64,000 bases of DNA from Bradyrhizobium sp. SRL28. Its GTDB lineage: Bacteria; Pseudomonadota; Alphaproteobacteria; Rhizobiales; Xanthobacteraceae. The number at the start of each line of letters is the position of its first letter. The first letter of the stretch is position 1. The notes beneath the pieces are model-generated. The model ran no database searches, had not been told where the DNA came from, and saw nothing but the letters and a program-made list of their open reading frames with translations. The position numbers and the translations under genes were made by a program. This document shows, piece after piece, positions 52,225-60,600 of the stretch. Where the stretch lies: contig NZ_JAHEAG010000037.1 of assembly GCF_018596315.1 (NCBI RefSeq), positions 1-64,000 on the forward strand, read 5' to 3'.

Positions 52225-53424
52225 ATGTCGAAATCGTTTAGGGCGTTGGGCCTTGCGGTGAGCGCCCTTGCGCTGACCGGGCTGCCGGCCGCAGCCCAGA
52301 CCAAGGTTACCGATCAAGGCATCTCGGCGGGCGAGATCGTCATCGGCACCCATCAGGACCTGTCCGGCCCGATCAAGGTCTGGGGCGTTCCGGTTTCCAA
52401 CGGCATGAAGATGGCGGCTGAGGAAGTCAATGCCGCCGGCGGCATCCACGGCCGCAAGATCAAGCTGATCCTGGAGGATAGCGGCTACGATCCGAAGCGC
52501 GCCGTGCTGGCGTCGCAGAAGATGGTCGAGCGCGACAAGGTCTTCGCGATGGTCGGTCCGATGGGCTCGCCCACCGTGCTCGCCGCGCAGGACATCCTGT
52601 TCGATGCCGGCGTCCTGCAGCTCTTCCCGCTGACGGCCGCCGAATTCACCTTCAAGTTCGATCCGGCCAAGCCGCAGGAGAGGCTGAAGTTCAACAATTT
52701 GCTGCCCTACGTCGAGAGCACGCGCGCGGCGGTCAAATACATGATCGAGGGCAAGAACTTCAAGAAGCCCTGCATCATGCATCAGGACGACGAGTACGGA
52801 AAGAACGTGCTTGACGGCTTCACCCAGCAGGTCGCGGCGATGAAGCTGACGCCGGCTTCGGTCACGAGCTACAAGCGCGGCGCTTCCGACTTCAGCGCGC
52901 AGATCGCCAAGATGAAGTCCGACGGCTGCGACATGGTCGTGCTCGGCACGGTCATCCGCGAAACCATCGGCGCCATGGGCGAGGCCAAGAAGCTCGGCTG
53001 GGACGTCACCTTCCTCGGCGCCACGCCGACCAACGTGCTCGAAGTGCCGGCACTCGGCAAGGACGCGGTCGAAGGCCTTTATGCGGCCTCCGGCTTCGAA
53101 ATTCCGTACGAGGACACGGCGAAGGGCAAGGTCAAGGATTGGCTCGCCAACTACAAGAAGATGTTCGGCACCGACGCCAACACGCAGGCGATCATCGGCT
53201 ACAACGCCATGATGACGTTTGCGTTCTACGCCGAGAAGGCCGGCAAGGACCTGACCGGCCAGAAGATGATGACCTCGCTCGAGTCCGGCGAGAAGTTCAT
53301 GGACATCTTCAACTCGCCGCCGACCAAGTTCTCCAAGACCGACCATCTGGCCAACACGATCACCCAGGTGCAGCAGATCAAGAACGGCCGCTGGGTGCTG
53401 GTCAAGGAAGGCCTGATGTTCTGA
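52225..53424 (+). CDS. Periplasmic ligand-binding protein (LivK/Leu-Ile-Val type)
   Basis: The 399-residue product has a signal peptide (FRALGLAVSALALTGLPAAAQ) and the type I periplasmic binding fold: EIVIGTHQDLSGPIKVWGVP, then GMKMAAEEVNAAGGIHGRKI, then a hinge-region YNAMMTFAFYAEKAGKDL. Length is typical for the family. As the last gene of the Liv-type cluster, it binds the transported acid or amino acid in the periplasm. GGAGGA stands just before the ATG. A perfect terminator follows 40 bases after the stop. Confidence 0.92.
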   Translation: MSKSFRALGLAVSALALTGLPAAAQTKVTDQGISAGEIVIGTHQDLSGPIKVWGVPVSNGMKMAAEEVNAAGGIHGRKIKLILEDSGYDPKRAVLASQKMVERDKVFAMVGPMGSPTVLAAQDILFDAGVLQLFPLTAAEFTFKFDPAKPQERLKFNNLLPYVESTRAAVKYMIEGKNFKKPCIMHQDDEYGKNVLDGFTQQVAAMKLTPASVTSYKRGASDFSAQIAKMKSDGCDMVVLGTVIRETIGAMGEAKKLGWDVTFLGATPTNVLEVPALGKDAVEGLYAASGFEIPYEDTAKGKVKDWLANYKKMFGTDANTQAIIGYNAMMTFAFYAEKAGKDLTGQKMMTSLESGEKFMDIFNSPPTKFSKTDHLANTITQVQQIKNGRWVLVKEGLMF

Positions 53425-53464
53425 GGGAGCGGCTGACTCCCAACGGCAACGGCTGACGACATAG

Positions 53465-53495
53465 GGGCTGCGCGAGACGATCGCGCAGCCCTTTT
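53465..53495 (+). terminator. Intrinsic terminator of the Liv-type operon
   Basis: GGGCTGCGCGA and TCGCGCAGCCC pair perfectly over 11 bp around a GACGA loop, and TTTT follows at 53492-53495. This is the best terminator in the window. Its reverse complement occurs at 53684-53710. Confidence 0.92.
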
Positions 53496-53529
53496 CCTTT
53501 GCGGCGATGATCCGTGGTGAGGCCGCCTC

Positions 53530-53640
53530 CGTCATTGCCTGCGACAAACGCGAAGCGTTTGCGCAAGGGAGCGAAGCGACGAAGCAATCCATCTCTCCGC
53601 TTGTAGCGCTATGGATTGCTTCGCTTCGCTCGCAATGACG
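53530..53640. repeat. Inverted-repeat element (CGTCATTGC / GCAATGACG ends)
   Basis: The element starts CGTCATTGCC and ends CGCAATGACG, and contains GAAGCAATCCAT and ATGGATTGCTTC facing each other. It sits exactly between the two terminator hairpins. It belongs to the same family as 29188-29264. Confidence 0.78.
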
Positions 53641-53680
53641 GAGAACGAGCACGTCGCGTCAACGAAGGGACGCCGACGAC

Positions 53681-53710
53681 AAAGGGCTGCGCGATCGTCT
53701 CGCGCAGCCC
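53681..53710 (-). terminator. Intrinsic terminator of the PQQ dehydrogenase gene
   Basis: On the minus strand, 58 bases after the dehydrogenase stop, the same 11-bp GGGCTGCGCGA hairpin occurs in reverse orientation (loop TCGTC), followed by TTT. Stem and loop are the exact reverse complement of the plus-strand hairpin at 53465, so the two convergent genes have matching, inverted terminators. Confidence 0.85.
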
Positions 53711-53767
53711 TTCTGCTTCGCTAGGTGCTTCCGGGTTCGCGCTTGCGTGCGGCCCGGGATGACTTCG

Positions 53768-55945
53768 TCACTTCGGCCGGATCGCGTCCGCCGTGCCCTG
53801 GATGAACGCCTGCAGCTTCGGGATATCCTCTTCCTTCAGCTTGCCGGTGAAGTCGGGCATGCCGCGGTCGCGGAACGGGCCCTTGAACACGATGTCCTTT
53901 AGGTTGGTGATGGTTTCCGGGGCGACATAGCCGAGGTTCCGGATGTTGCCGCCGTTGTCGACGCCGGGCACGCTGTGGCAGGCAGCGCAGGCGGCGACAT
54001 AGATGGCGGTGCCTTCAGGAATATCCTTCGGGTCATACTTCACGCCCTTCAACAGGCCTTCGGTCTGGTACTTCGTGAAGGCGGGCAGCGGCGTCTTGCC
54101 GCCGAGCGCAAAGGTGTAGACGGTGCCGGGGCTGCTCAACTCGGTGACCCGGATCCACTGGCCGAGCACGCCGCCCCAGCCGACCGCGATCGACACATAT
54201 TGCTGGTCGTCGATCATGTAGGTCGAGGCCGCCGCCACCACGCCGGTGCCGGTCGGGCTTTCCCAGAGCTTTTCGCCCGTCGTGGCGTTGTAGGCGACGA
54301 AGCGCCCGTCGGCCGTGCCCTGGAACACGAGATTGCCTGCGGTGGTGAGCGTGCCGCCGTTCCACGGCGCCACGTGCTCGACGCGCCAGGCTTCCTTCTG
54401 CTTGACGGGATCCCAGGCCAGCAGGCGTCCGAACGCCGGGTTTTTCGGCGGCGTGGCATTCATCATGTGGCCGATATTCCAGCCCGTCGCGCTGGCGAAC
54501 TTGCCGGGCTCAACGGCATTGTGCTTGAAGGCTTTTTCCGGCGTGAGGTTGACGGGTATGCCCTGCGCCGGCAAGTAAACCAGACCGGTCTGCGGATTGA
54601 ACGACATCGGATGCCAGTTGTGGGCGCCGGCCGGGCCAGGAATGCTGTCATAGGCTTCGTCGCCGCGCGCCTCCTTCACCTCGATCGGGCGGCCATTGGC
54701 GTCGTAGCCCGTCGCCCAGTTCACGTCGACGAAGTTCTTCGCCGAGATGAACTTGCCGTTGGTGCGGTCGATGACAAAGAAGAAGCCGTTCTTCGGCGCA
54801 TGCAGGATCACCTTGCGCGGCGCGCCGTCGAGCGTGATGTCGGCCAGGATCATCGGCTGGGTAGCCGTGTAATCCCAGTGGTCGCCGGGTGTTTCCTGGT
54901 AGTGCCAGGCATATTTTCCGGTGTCGGCATTGAGCGCGACGATCGAAGACAGATAGAGATTGTCGCCGCCGGAAGGACTGCGGACTTTCTGATTCCACGG
55001 CGCGCCATTGCCGGTGCCGATATAGACGAGGTTCAGGTCGGGATCGAAGGTGATGGTGTCCCAGGCCGTGCCGCCACCGCCGTTGATCCAGTATTTGCCC
55101 GCAGGGTCCCAGGTCTTGGCCGCGGCCGCCATCGATTCGTCCTCGAATGGCTTTGACGGATCGCCGGGCACGGTGAACCAGCGCCACGCCTGGTTGCCGG
55201 TCTCCGCGTCATAGGCGGTGACATAGCCGCGTACGCCATACTCCGCGCCGCCATTGCCAATCACCACCTTGCCGTTGAACACGCGCGGCGCGCCGGTGAT
55301 GGTGTAGGAGTGCTCCTTGCTGACGATGGTGTCCTTCTCCCAGACCACCTTGCCGGTGACTGCATCGAGCGCGATCAGCCGCCCGTCATAGGCGCCGACA
55401 AACACCTTGCCCTTCCACAGTGCAACGCCGCGATTGACGACGTCGCAGCAGCCCCGATAGCCCTTCTCGCGATCAATCTTCGGATCGTACGTCCAGAGCT
55501 GCTTGCCGGTGCGGGCGTCGATGGCATGCACCACGCTCCATGATGCGGTCTGGTACATGATGCCGTCGACGACGACCGGCGTCGCCTCGACGCCGCGGGA
55601 GGATTCGAGCGGATAGCTCCACACCAGCCCGAGGGTCTTGACGTTGTCGGCGTTGATCTTGTTGAGCTTGCTGAAGCGGGTTTCGGCGTAATCGAGCCCG
55701 ATGGTCGGCCAGTCCTTCGAGGTCGCGGTGTTGGCCTTGATCGATGCGCCGTCGACTGCCGAGGTGACGGCCTTGATGTGCTCGGGCGATCCCTTGGCGG
55801 GACTCTGCGCAAGCGCTGCGCTGCAGGATAGCGCCAGGCCCAGCCCGATTGCGATCGCGGCCTGCGCAAGGTGTGCCGGTCGACGGGAAGTGGTGGCAAT
55901 GTCAGGAAAAAAACAGCAAGCGGAATCAACGCGCGAACGTATCAT
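53768..55945 (-). CDS. PQQ- and haem c-containing alcohol dehydrogenase
   Basis: The ATG at 55945 has GGGAGGGA upstream; an in-frame TTG at 55960 would overlap that site. The 725-residue exported enzyme has an N-terminal signal peptide. The body is a beta-propeller PQQ dehydrogenase with the vicinal disulfide Cys pair in RGCCDVVNRG and the tryptophan-docking motifs (LWTYDP, WHYQETPGDHWDYTATQP). A C-terminal cytochrome c domain carries CAACH. It oxidises alcohols or aldehydes in the periplasm and passes electrons to a cytochrome. The cofactor genes pqqA-E are not in this window, so PQQ comes from elsewhere. Confidence 0.93.
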   Translation of the reverse strand: MIRSRVDSACCFFPDIATTSRRPAHLAQAAIAIGLGLALSCSAALAQSPAKGSPEHIKAVTSAVDGASIKANTATSKDWPTIGLDYAETRFSKLNKINADNVKTLGLVWSYPLESSRGVEATPVVVDGIMYQTASWSVVHAIDARTGKQLWTYDPKIDREKGYRGCCDVVNRGVALWKGKVFVGAYDGRLIALDAVTGKVVWEKDTIVSKEHSYTITGAPRVFNGKVVIGNGGAEYGVRGYVTAYDAETGNQAWRWFTVPGDPSKPFEDESMAAAAKTWDPAGKYWINGGGGTAWDTITFDPDLNLVYIGTGNGAPWNQKVRSPSGGDNLYLSSIVALNADTGKYAWHYQETPGDHWDYTATQPMILADITLDGAPRKVILHAPKNGFFFVIDRTNGKFISAKNFVDVNWATGYDANGRPIEVKEARGDEAYDSIPGPAGAHNWHPMSFNPQTGLVYLPAQGIPVNLTPEKAFKHNAVEPGKFASATGWNIGHMMNATPPKNPAFGRLLAWDPVKQKEAWRVEHVAPWNGGTLTTAGNLVFQGTADGRFVAYNATTGEKLWESPTGTGVVAAASTYMIDDQQYVSIAVGWGGVLGQWIRVTELSSPGTVYTFALGGKTPLPAFTKYQTEGLLKGVKYDPKDIPEGTAIYVAACAACHSVPGVDNGGNIRNLGYVAPETITNLKDIVFKGPFRDRGMPDFTGKLKEEDIPKLQAFIQGTADAIRPK

Positions 55946-56190
55946 CTCATTCCCTCCCAAGTGATCTCTAGCGGATCTGGTGGAATGCTATGCCGGTGAG
56001 AAGGATCGCGTCAATCAAAGCCGCGCACGAAATGCAAAAGAGAAAATTTGTCTTGCCATGTTTTCGCTGAACGAATCCAGGCTGGTATACTGGCTGCAGC
56101 GCACCATCGGCCATGAGGCAAAGGAAGATCAGGCAAGGAAAGCAGATTGTTGTCGGCTGTCGCCGCGCAATATTTGCGCGCCGTCATGCG

Positions 56191-56988
56191 TCATTCGGCG
56201 TGTTCGAATGGCCGTGCCGAGGTGGCCAGAGAACTCACGACGAGCGAAGCCACAGGATTTTTGCCCGAGGCGTCGGCAAGCAGGGGGGCATCGGCGTAGC
56301 GCAGCACGCCGTGCTGGCCGATCACGAATGTCGGCCGGAAATTCCTGACGTCGGCATCCTCGACCATCGCCATGCGGCGGTTGTCGAGCGTCAGCCAGCG
56401 GCCTTCCAGCCGTGCGGCAGCCACCGCATGATCTTCGCCATGGATGGTATCGCGTAGCACCACGATCCTGACATCGTCGGGCGCGAGGCCGGCGCGGCGC
56501 AAGGCTGTGAATTTCGCAATCGCATAATCCTCGCAGTCGCCACCGCCACGCGCGAGCGTTGCGAGCGGCGAGGTCCAGATGTCGATCTGGCCGTGTTGGG
56601 CGAGGTCGCTCATCGGCCGGATGGCGAGATTGATGGCGCGGTTGATTTCGCCGAGGCGGGCGCGGCCTTTGCGCAGCCGGGCGGCGTCGACGATGTCGAG
56701 GAATTTCAGCGCGGCGGGAGACACGCAGCCGTCACGGTCGCCTTCGCAGAGCGCAAGCTGCACCATTTCGTCGTCGAGCCGGCGTTGCACGCCAAGCCAT
56801 TTGTCGCGCAGTCCGCCGCCGGTGAGCGCGGAGGCGGGAAGTCCGAACGGCTCGGTCGATCGTGTCATTGATTCCGTTGAATCGGGCAGAGGCTGCATTT
56901 CGGCGCGCAGATCGCCTGGGCCGAAACAGGCCATGCCGCACGCAATGATGCCCGCGCGCCATGCGCGCGAAAACACTGACAATCCCAT
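56191..56988 (-). CDS. LapG-like periplasmic cysteine protease (BTLCP family)
   Basis: The 265-residue product has a signal peptide (SRAWRAGIIACGMACFGPGDL) and the bacterial transglutaminase-like cysteine protease core. The catalytic residues are Cys152 in GGGDCEDYAIAKF, His187 in HGEDHAVAAARL and Asp202 in LTLDNRRM. LapG enzymes of this family cut the N-terminal retention module of giant surface adhesins and so control biofilm release. Here the gene diverges from the gene for a 1721-residue VCBS surface protein across about 690 bases, which supports that role. A LapD-type receptor is not seen in this window. Confidence 0.87.
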   Translation of the reverse strand: MGLSVFSRAWRAGIIACGMACFGPGDLRAEMQPLPDSTESMTRSTEPFGLPASALTGGGLRDKWLGVQRRLDDEMVQLALCEGDRDGCVSPAALKFLDIVDAARLRKGRARLGEINRAINLAIRPMSDLAQHGQIDIWTSPLATLARGGGDCEDYAIAKFTALRRAGLAPDDVRIVVLRDTIHGEDHAVAAARLEGRWLTLDNRRMAMVEDADVRNFRPTFVIGQHGVLRYADAPLLADASGKNPVASLVVSSLATSARPFEHAE

Positions 56989-57126
56989 TTGACGCCCCTT
57001 GTCCGGGCATCGGCTGGCTTGTTCTGCCTGCTCGCGACCGGATCATTTCGCAGGGGGAAAGGATCGGCGAGGGGGCTTTTGATCTGCTTAAAACGGGGTA
57101 CTCCCAGCCGCAAAGGGCGAAACAGC

Positions 57127-57333
57127 ATGAACGTGGCGTTGCTGGTCCGTGGACAATCTTATTGGTCCGCTCGGATTGGCGCGAAAGCCGTCACGGCGCT
57201 CGGCTATCCGGCAAGGGCTGCGGGATACGGCACAAAGTTTACGGTTGCGAAAGGGTCACAGGTCTCCGAATTAACCTTGCCCGCGGGCTCGCTCGGGCAA
57301 TTGCAGCCTGTCCCGGATGCCCTGAAGGGATGA
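57127..57333 (+). CDS. Doubtful small hypothetical protein
   Basis: The 68-codon frame starts at ATG 57127 with AAAGGG upstream. The product is mixed strand/helix with an N-terminal hydrophobic part (NVALLVRGQSYWSARIGAKA) and no known domain. It lies in a region that may be regulatory. The coding bias is weak. It may be a chance frame. Confidence 0.3.
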   Translation: MNVALLVRGQSYWSARIGAKAVTALGYPARAAGYGTKFTVAKGSQVSELTLPAGSLGQLQPVPDALKG

Positions 57334-57420
57334 CGGCTTCCTAATGCATCCCGCGAAAGGATCAGCCTCGGCTGGTATGTCGCTTGCCTTCAGGAGACGG
57401 CCTTCGCCGCGCTGCGAGAT

Positions 57421-57446
57421 AGATAAGGTATTATGAGTGCTTATCT
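57421..57446. promoter_or_regulatory. Inverted repeat upstream of the adhesin gene
   Basis: AGATAAG-N12-CTTATCT is a perfect 7-bp inverted repeat in an AT-rich stretch, with symmetry suitable for a dimeric regulator. It is 230 bases upstream of the adhesin coding start. No family-specific consensus is recognised. Confidence 0.4.
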
Positions 57447-57610
57447 TTATGACTTGGGAAGGCAGCGCCGGTTTTTCGATCAGCCCTAATTAAATCCTGC
57501 CTTTTCCTTGTCACACTTTCGCCCGACACTTTTTCCGGACCTTTTCGGTCCTGTTGCAGACTTACCCCATATTGAGGGTATTCGCGGCGCGCCTGCTTTT
57601 GTGTTCCTTA

Positions 57611-57636
57611 CCTGCGTGATATCAAAACCACGCAGG
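57611..57636 (+). promoter_or_regulatory. Leader hairpin overlapping an AGGGA ribosome-binding site
   Basis: CCTGCGTG and CACGCAGG pair perfectly over 8 bp around a 10-base AT-rich loop. The 3' arm overlaps the AGGGA at 57634-57638, the only good Shine-Dalgarno-like site before the adhesin gene. If used, the hairpin would hide it, which suggests translational control. Confidence 0.5.
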
Positions 57637-57677
57637 GAAATTTCATAATTCTTAACCATTTAGATTATGGTGCCCCA

Positions 57678-60600
57678 TTGAACTACGCCGGTAAATTCGG
57701 ATCGGGCGGCCTCGGCCCGGATTCCGGCGTCGATATTGACCTGGGGCTGCTGTCACAGCGCGGCCATCTTTCGTCTTCCGGCAATTTCCATGTCGACAAG
57801 GTTTCGACACATGCGCCGTCGGACGCCATAATTGTCTCCGATGCCCATCTGCTGTTCCACGGGAACTTCAAGCGGTCCGGCGTCGACCTGATCCTCGCCG
57901 ATGGTGACCGCGAGCTCGTGCTGCGCGAGTACTTCAAGGGCGAGAAGCGCGCCGCGCTGGCCTCGCCCGACGGCGCCCACCTCACCGGCGACATCGTCAA
58001 CGCGCTGAGCGGGTACACCCAGTTCGCGCAGGCCGACGGCAGCGCCAGCATCGCGCCGCAGCTCATCGGCCACGTCACCAAGCTGACGGGCAACGCGACC
58101 GCGATCCGCAACGGCGTGTCGATCATCCTGAACCAGGGTGACACCGTTCACAAAGGCGACGTCGTCCAGTCCGGCTCCGATTCGACGCTCGGCATCACCT
58201 TCATCGACGGCACCGTGTTCGGCCTCGCGTCGAACGCCAAGATGGTGCTGAACGAAATGATCTACGACCCCAACGGGTCGGACAACAAGTCGCTGCTCAG
58301 CCTGGTGGCTGGCACCATCTCCTTCGTCGCCGGCGCCACCGCCAAGAAGGGCGACATGAAGGTCGACACGCCGGTCGCGACCATGGGCATCCGCGGCACC
58401 GCGGTGCTGGTCGAGATCGATTTCGAGGTGCCGGCGCAGGGCGGCGCGCCGCCGGCGAGATTCCAGGTACTGGTCGAGCCTGACGGCACCACCGGCTCCT
58501 ACATCCTGTTCGACAAGACCACGCTGACGCCGATCGCGACCGTCAACCGGGCCGGCACGCAGACGATCATCAATGGCCAGGGTACGGTCAGCTTCCAGTC
58601 GTCCGTGCAGCTGTCGCCCGACGCGCAGAAGGTCATCAGCGATGTGTTTTCGCTGAAGTTCACCGACCTCAACAGCCCGAACACCAAGCTCACGACCAAC
58701 TTTACCGACTCGATCGTTCCGCAAACGTCGTTCCTCAAGCTGGCCAGCAACGACTTCGTCCCGGTGACGCTTCAGTTCGTCAACGTCCCGACCGGGCCTG
58801 CTACCTCCGCGGCTGAGAGGCCGATCGACAGGCTCGTTCATATTCCGGGGCCGCCGCAGGCGGCGGCGTTCGGCGGCACCACTACCGAACGCGTCGATGT
58901 GACGGCGAGTTCTACGATCGACAGCATCTCCGGCATCGTCAACTATCTCGACATCAACGTCGGCGACACTCCGAGCGTCAGTGCGCAATTTTCTTCCTTC
59001 ACCTATCAGAACGCGCAGGGTGGCGACGTCACCGCCACGCTGACGGCGCAGCAATTGGCTGCGATCAAGGCGGTCGAAGTGCCTCTGGTCGTGGTGCAGG
59101 ACCCTAACGGCAAGAATTTCGGCACGGCCACCTGGACCTACAACATTGCCGATGGCGCGTTCGACTTCCTCGCCGTCGGCGAGACGCTGACGCTGACCTA
59201 TATGGCGCGGGTCGACAACAACTACGCGCCGTTCAACGAGACGGCGTTCGTGCCGTTTACGATCGTCATCACCGGCACCAACGACAAGCCGACGCTCTCC
59301 GCGACCGGCGGCACGATCACGGAGCAGATCGGCACCGGCAATACGGCGGTCGATACCGTGACCGGCACCGTCACCTTCGTCGATGTCGACCTGACCGACC
59401 GTCCCGTCGTCAGCGCGGCGATCTCCGCGACCGATCCATTCCGTTACTACGATGCAGAGGGCAGCGACGTCACCGCGACGCTGACGCCGGCGCAGCTGGC
59501 GGCGATCCTGGCCGTCGAAGTACCGCTGAGTGTGGTGCAGACGGTCGGAAACACCCACAAGGGCTCGGCGACCTGGACCTACAGCATTGAGGACAGCAAG
59601 TTCGACTTCATCGCCAAGGGCGAGACGCTGACCCTCAACTACGTCGCCCAGGTCGATGACGGCCATGGCGGCGTCGTCTCCACGCCGATCACCGTCTCGA
59701 TTCATGGCGCCGACGTCGTCGTCACCGGCACCAACGACGTGCCGACCATCGCCGCGACGAGCGATGCCTTTGCCGAACTTTCGAACCTCAACCAGCCGAA
59801 CCCGACGGGATCCACCGCGCTCCATACGGCCTCCGGCACCATCAGCTTCACCGACGTCGACCTGACGGACCGGCCGGTGGCGAGCGCCGCCTTCACGAGC
59901 TTCACTTACCTGAACGCCTACAGCGTCAACGTCACCTCACAGCTCACCGCCAAACAACTCGCTGCGATCGCAGCGGTGGATGAGCCGCTGACGGTGGTGC
60001 AGTCTCCGGGCAATACCAATGACGGTTCGGCGAGCTGGAGTTACAGCGCCGCCGATGGTGCGTTCGATTTTCTTGCCTACGGCGAGATCCTGACGCTGAC
60101 CTACACTGCAACCGTCGATGACGGGCATGGCGGCGTGGTGACCAAGCCAATCAAGGTCACCGTCACCGGCAGCAATGATACCGCTGAAATCACCAGCGAA
60201 CCGCAGGCCGCGGCCATCACCGAACGCGCCGACACCCACGGCTCGGCAACACTGGATACCGCAAGCGGTGCGATCACGTTCGTCGATGCCGATCTGACCG
60301 ACACGCACGCGGTCAAGATCACAGGCGTCAGCGCCTCCGGCGTGATGACAGGCCTCGCCAACGGCACGGTCCAGCTCAGCTGGCTGTCGCTGGGGCCGTT
60401 GAGCGATTCTACCGATGGCCTGCAGGGCTCGAAGAGCTGGTCGTTCTCGGCGCCGGATAATTATTTCGACTACCTCGCCGATGGCGAGGCGGTCACGCTG
60501 ACCTATACCGTCGAGGTCGACGACCACCATGGCGGCGTCACCTGGCAGGACATCGTCGTCACCGTCAACGGCAGCAACGACGCGCCCTTGATCGCTGCTA

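Larger units (their letters stand above)
56989..57677. other. 690-base divergent region between LapG-like and adhesin genes
   Basis: It holds a doubtful small frame (57127-57333) and several structured sequences. AGATAAG and CTTATCT (57421-57446) form a 7-bp inverted repeat with a 12-base loop. An 8-bp perfect hairpin (57611-57636) overlaps an AGGGA site. The last 200 bases are AT-rich and probably include the adhesin promoter, but no clear -35/-10 pair was found. Confidence 0.5.

Noticed and set aside
52195..53652. 485-codon minus-strand frame opposite the binding-protein gene
   Set aside because: Antisense to a clear LivK-type gene and continuing through the terminator and repeat; composition is not protein-like.
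55980..56348. 122-codon plus-strand frame between the PQQ dehydrogenase and LapG-like genes
   Set aside because: It overlaps the 3' end of the LapG-like gene in antisense and has no ribosome-binding site or domain; the 245-base gap is better read as the dehydrogenase promoter.
57753..59825. 690-codon minus-strand frame inside the adhesin gene
   Set aside because: It is antisense to a strongly supported repeat protein; high GC leaves long stop-free frames on the other strand. Its composition is Arg/His/Asp-rich, as usual for such shadows.
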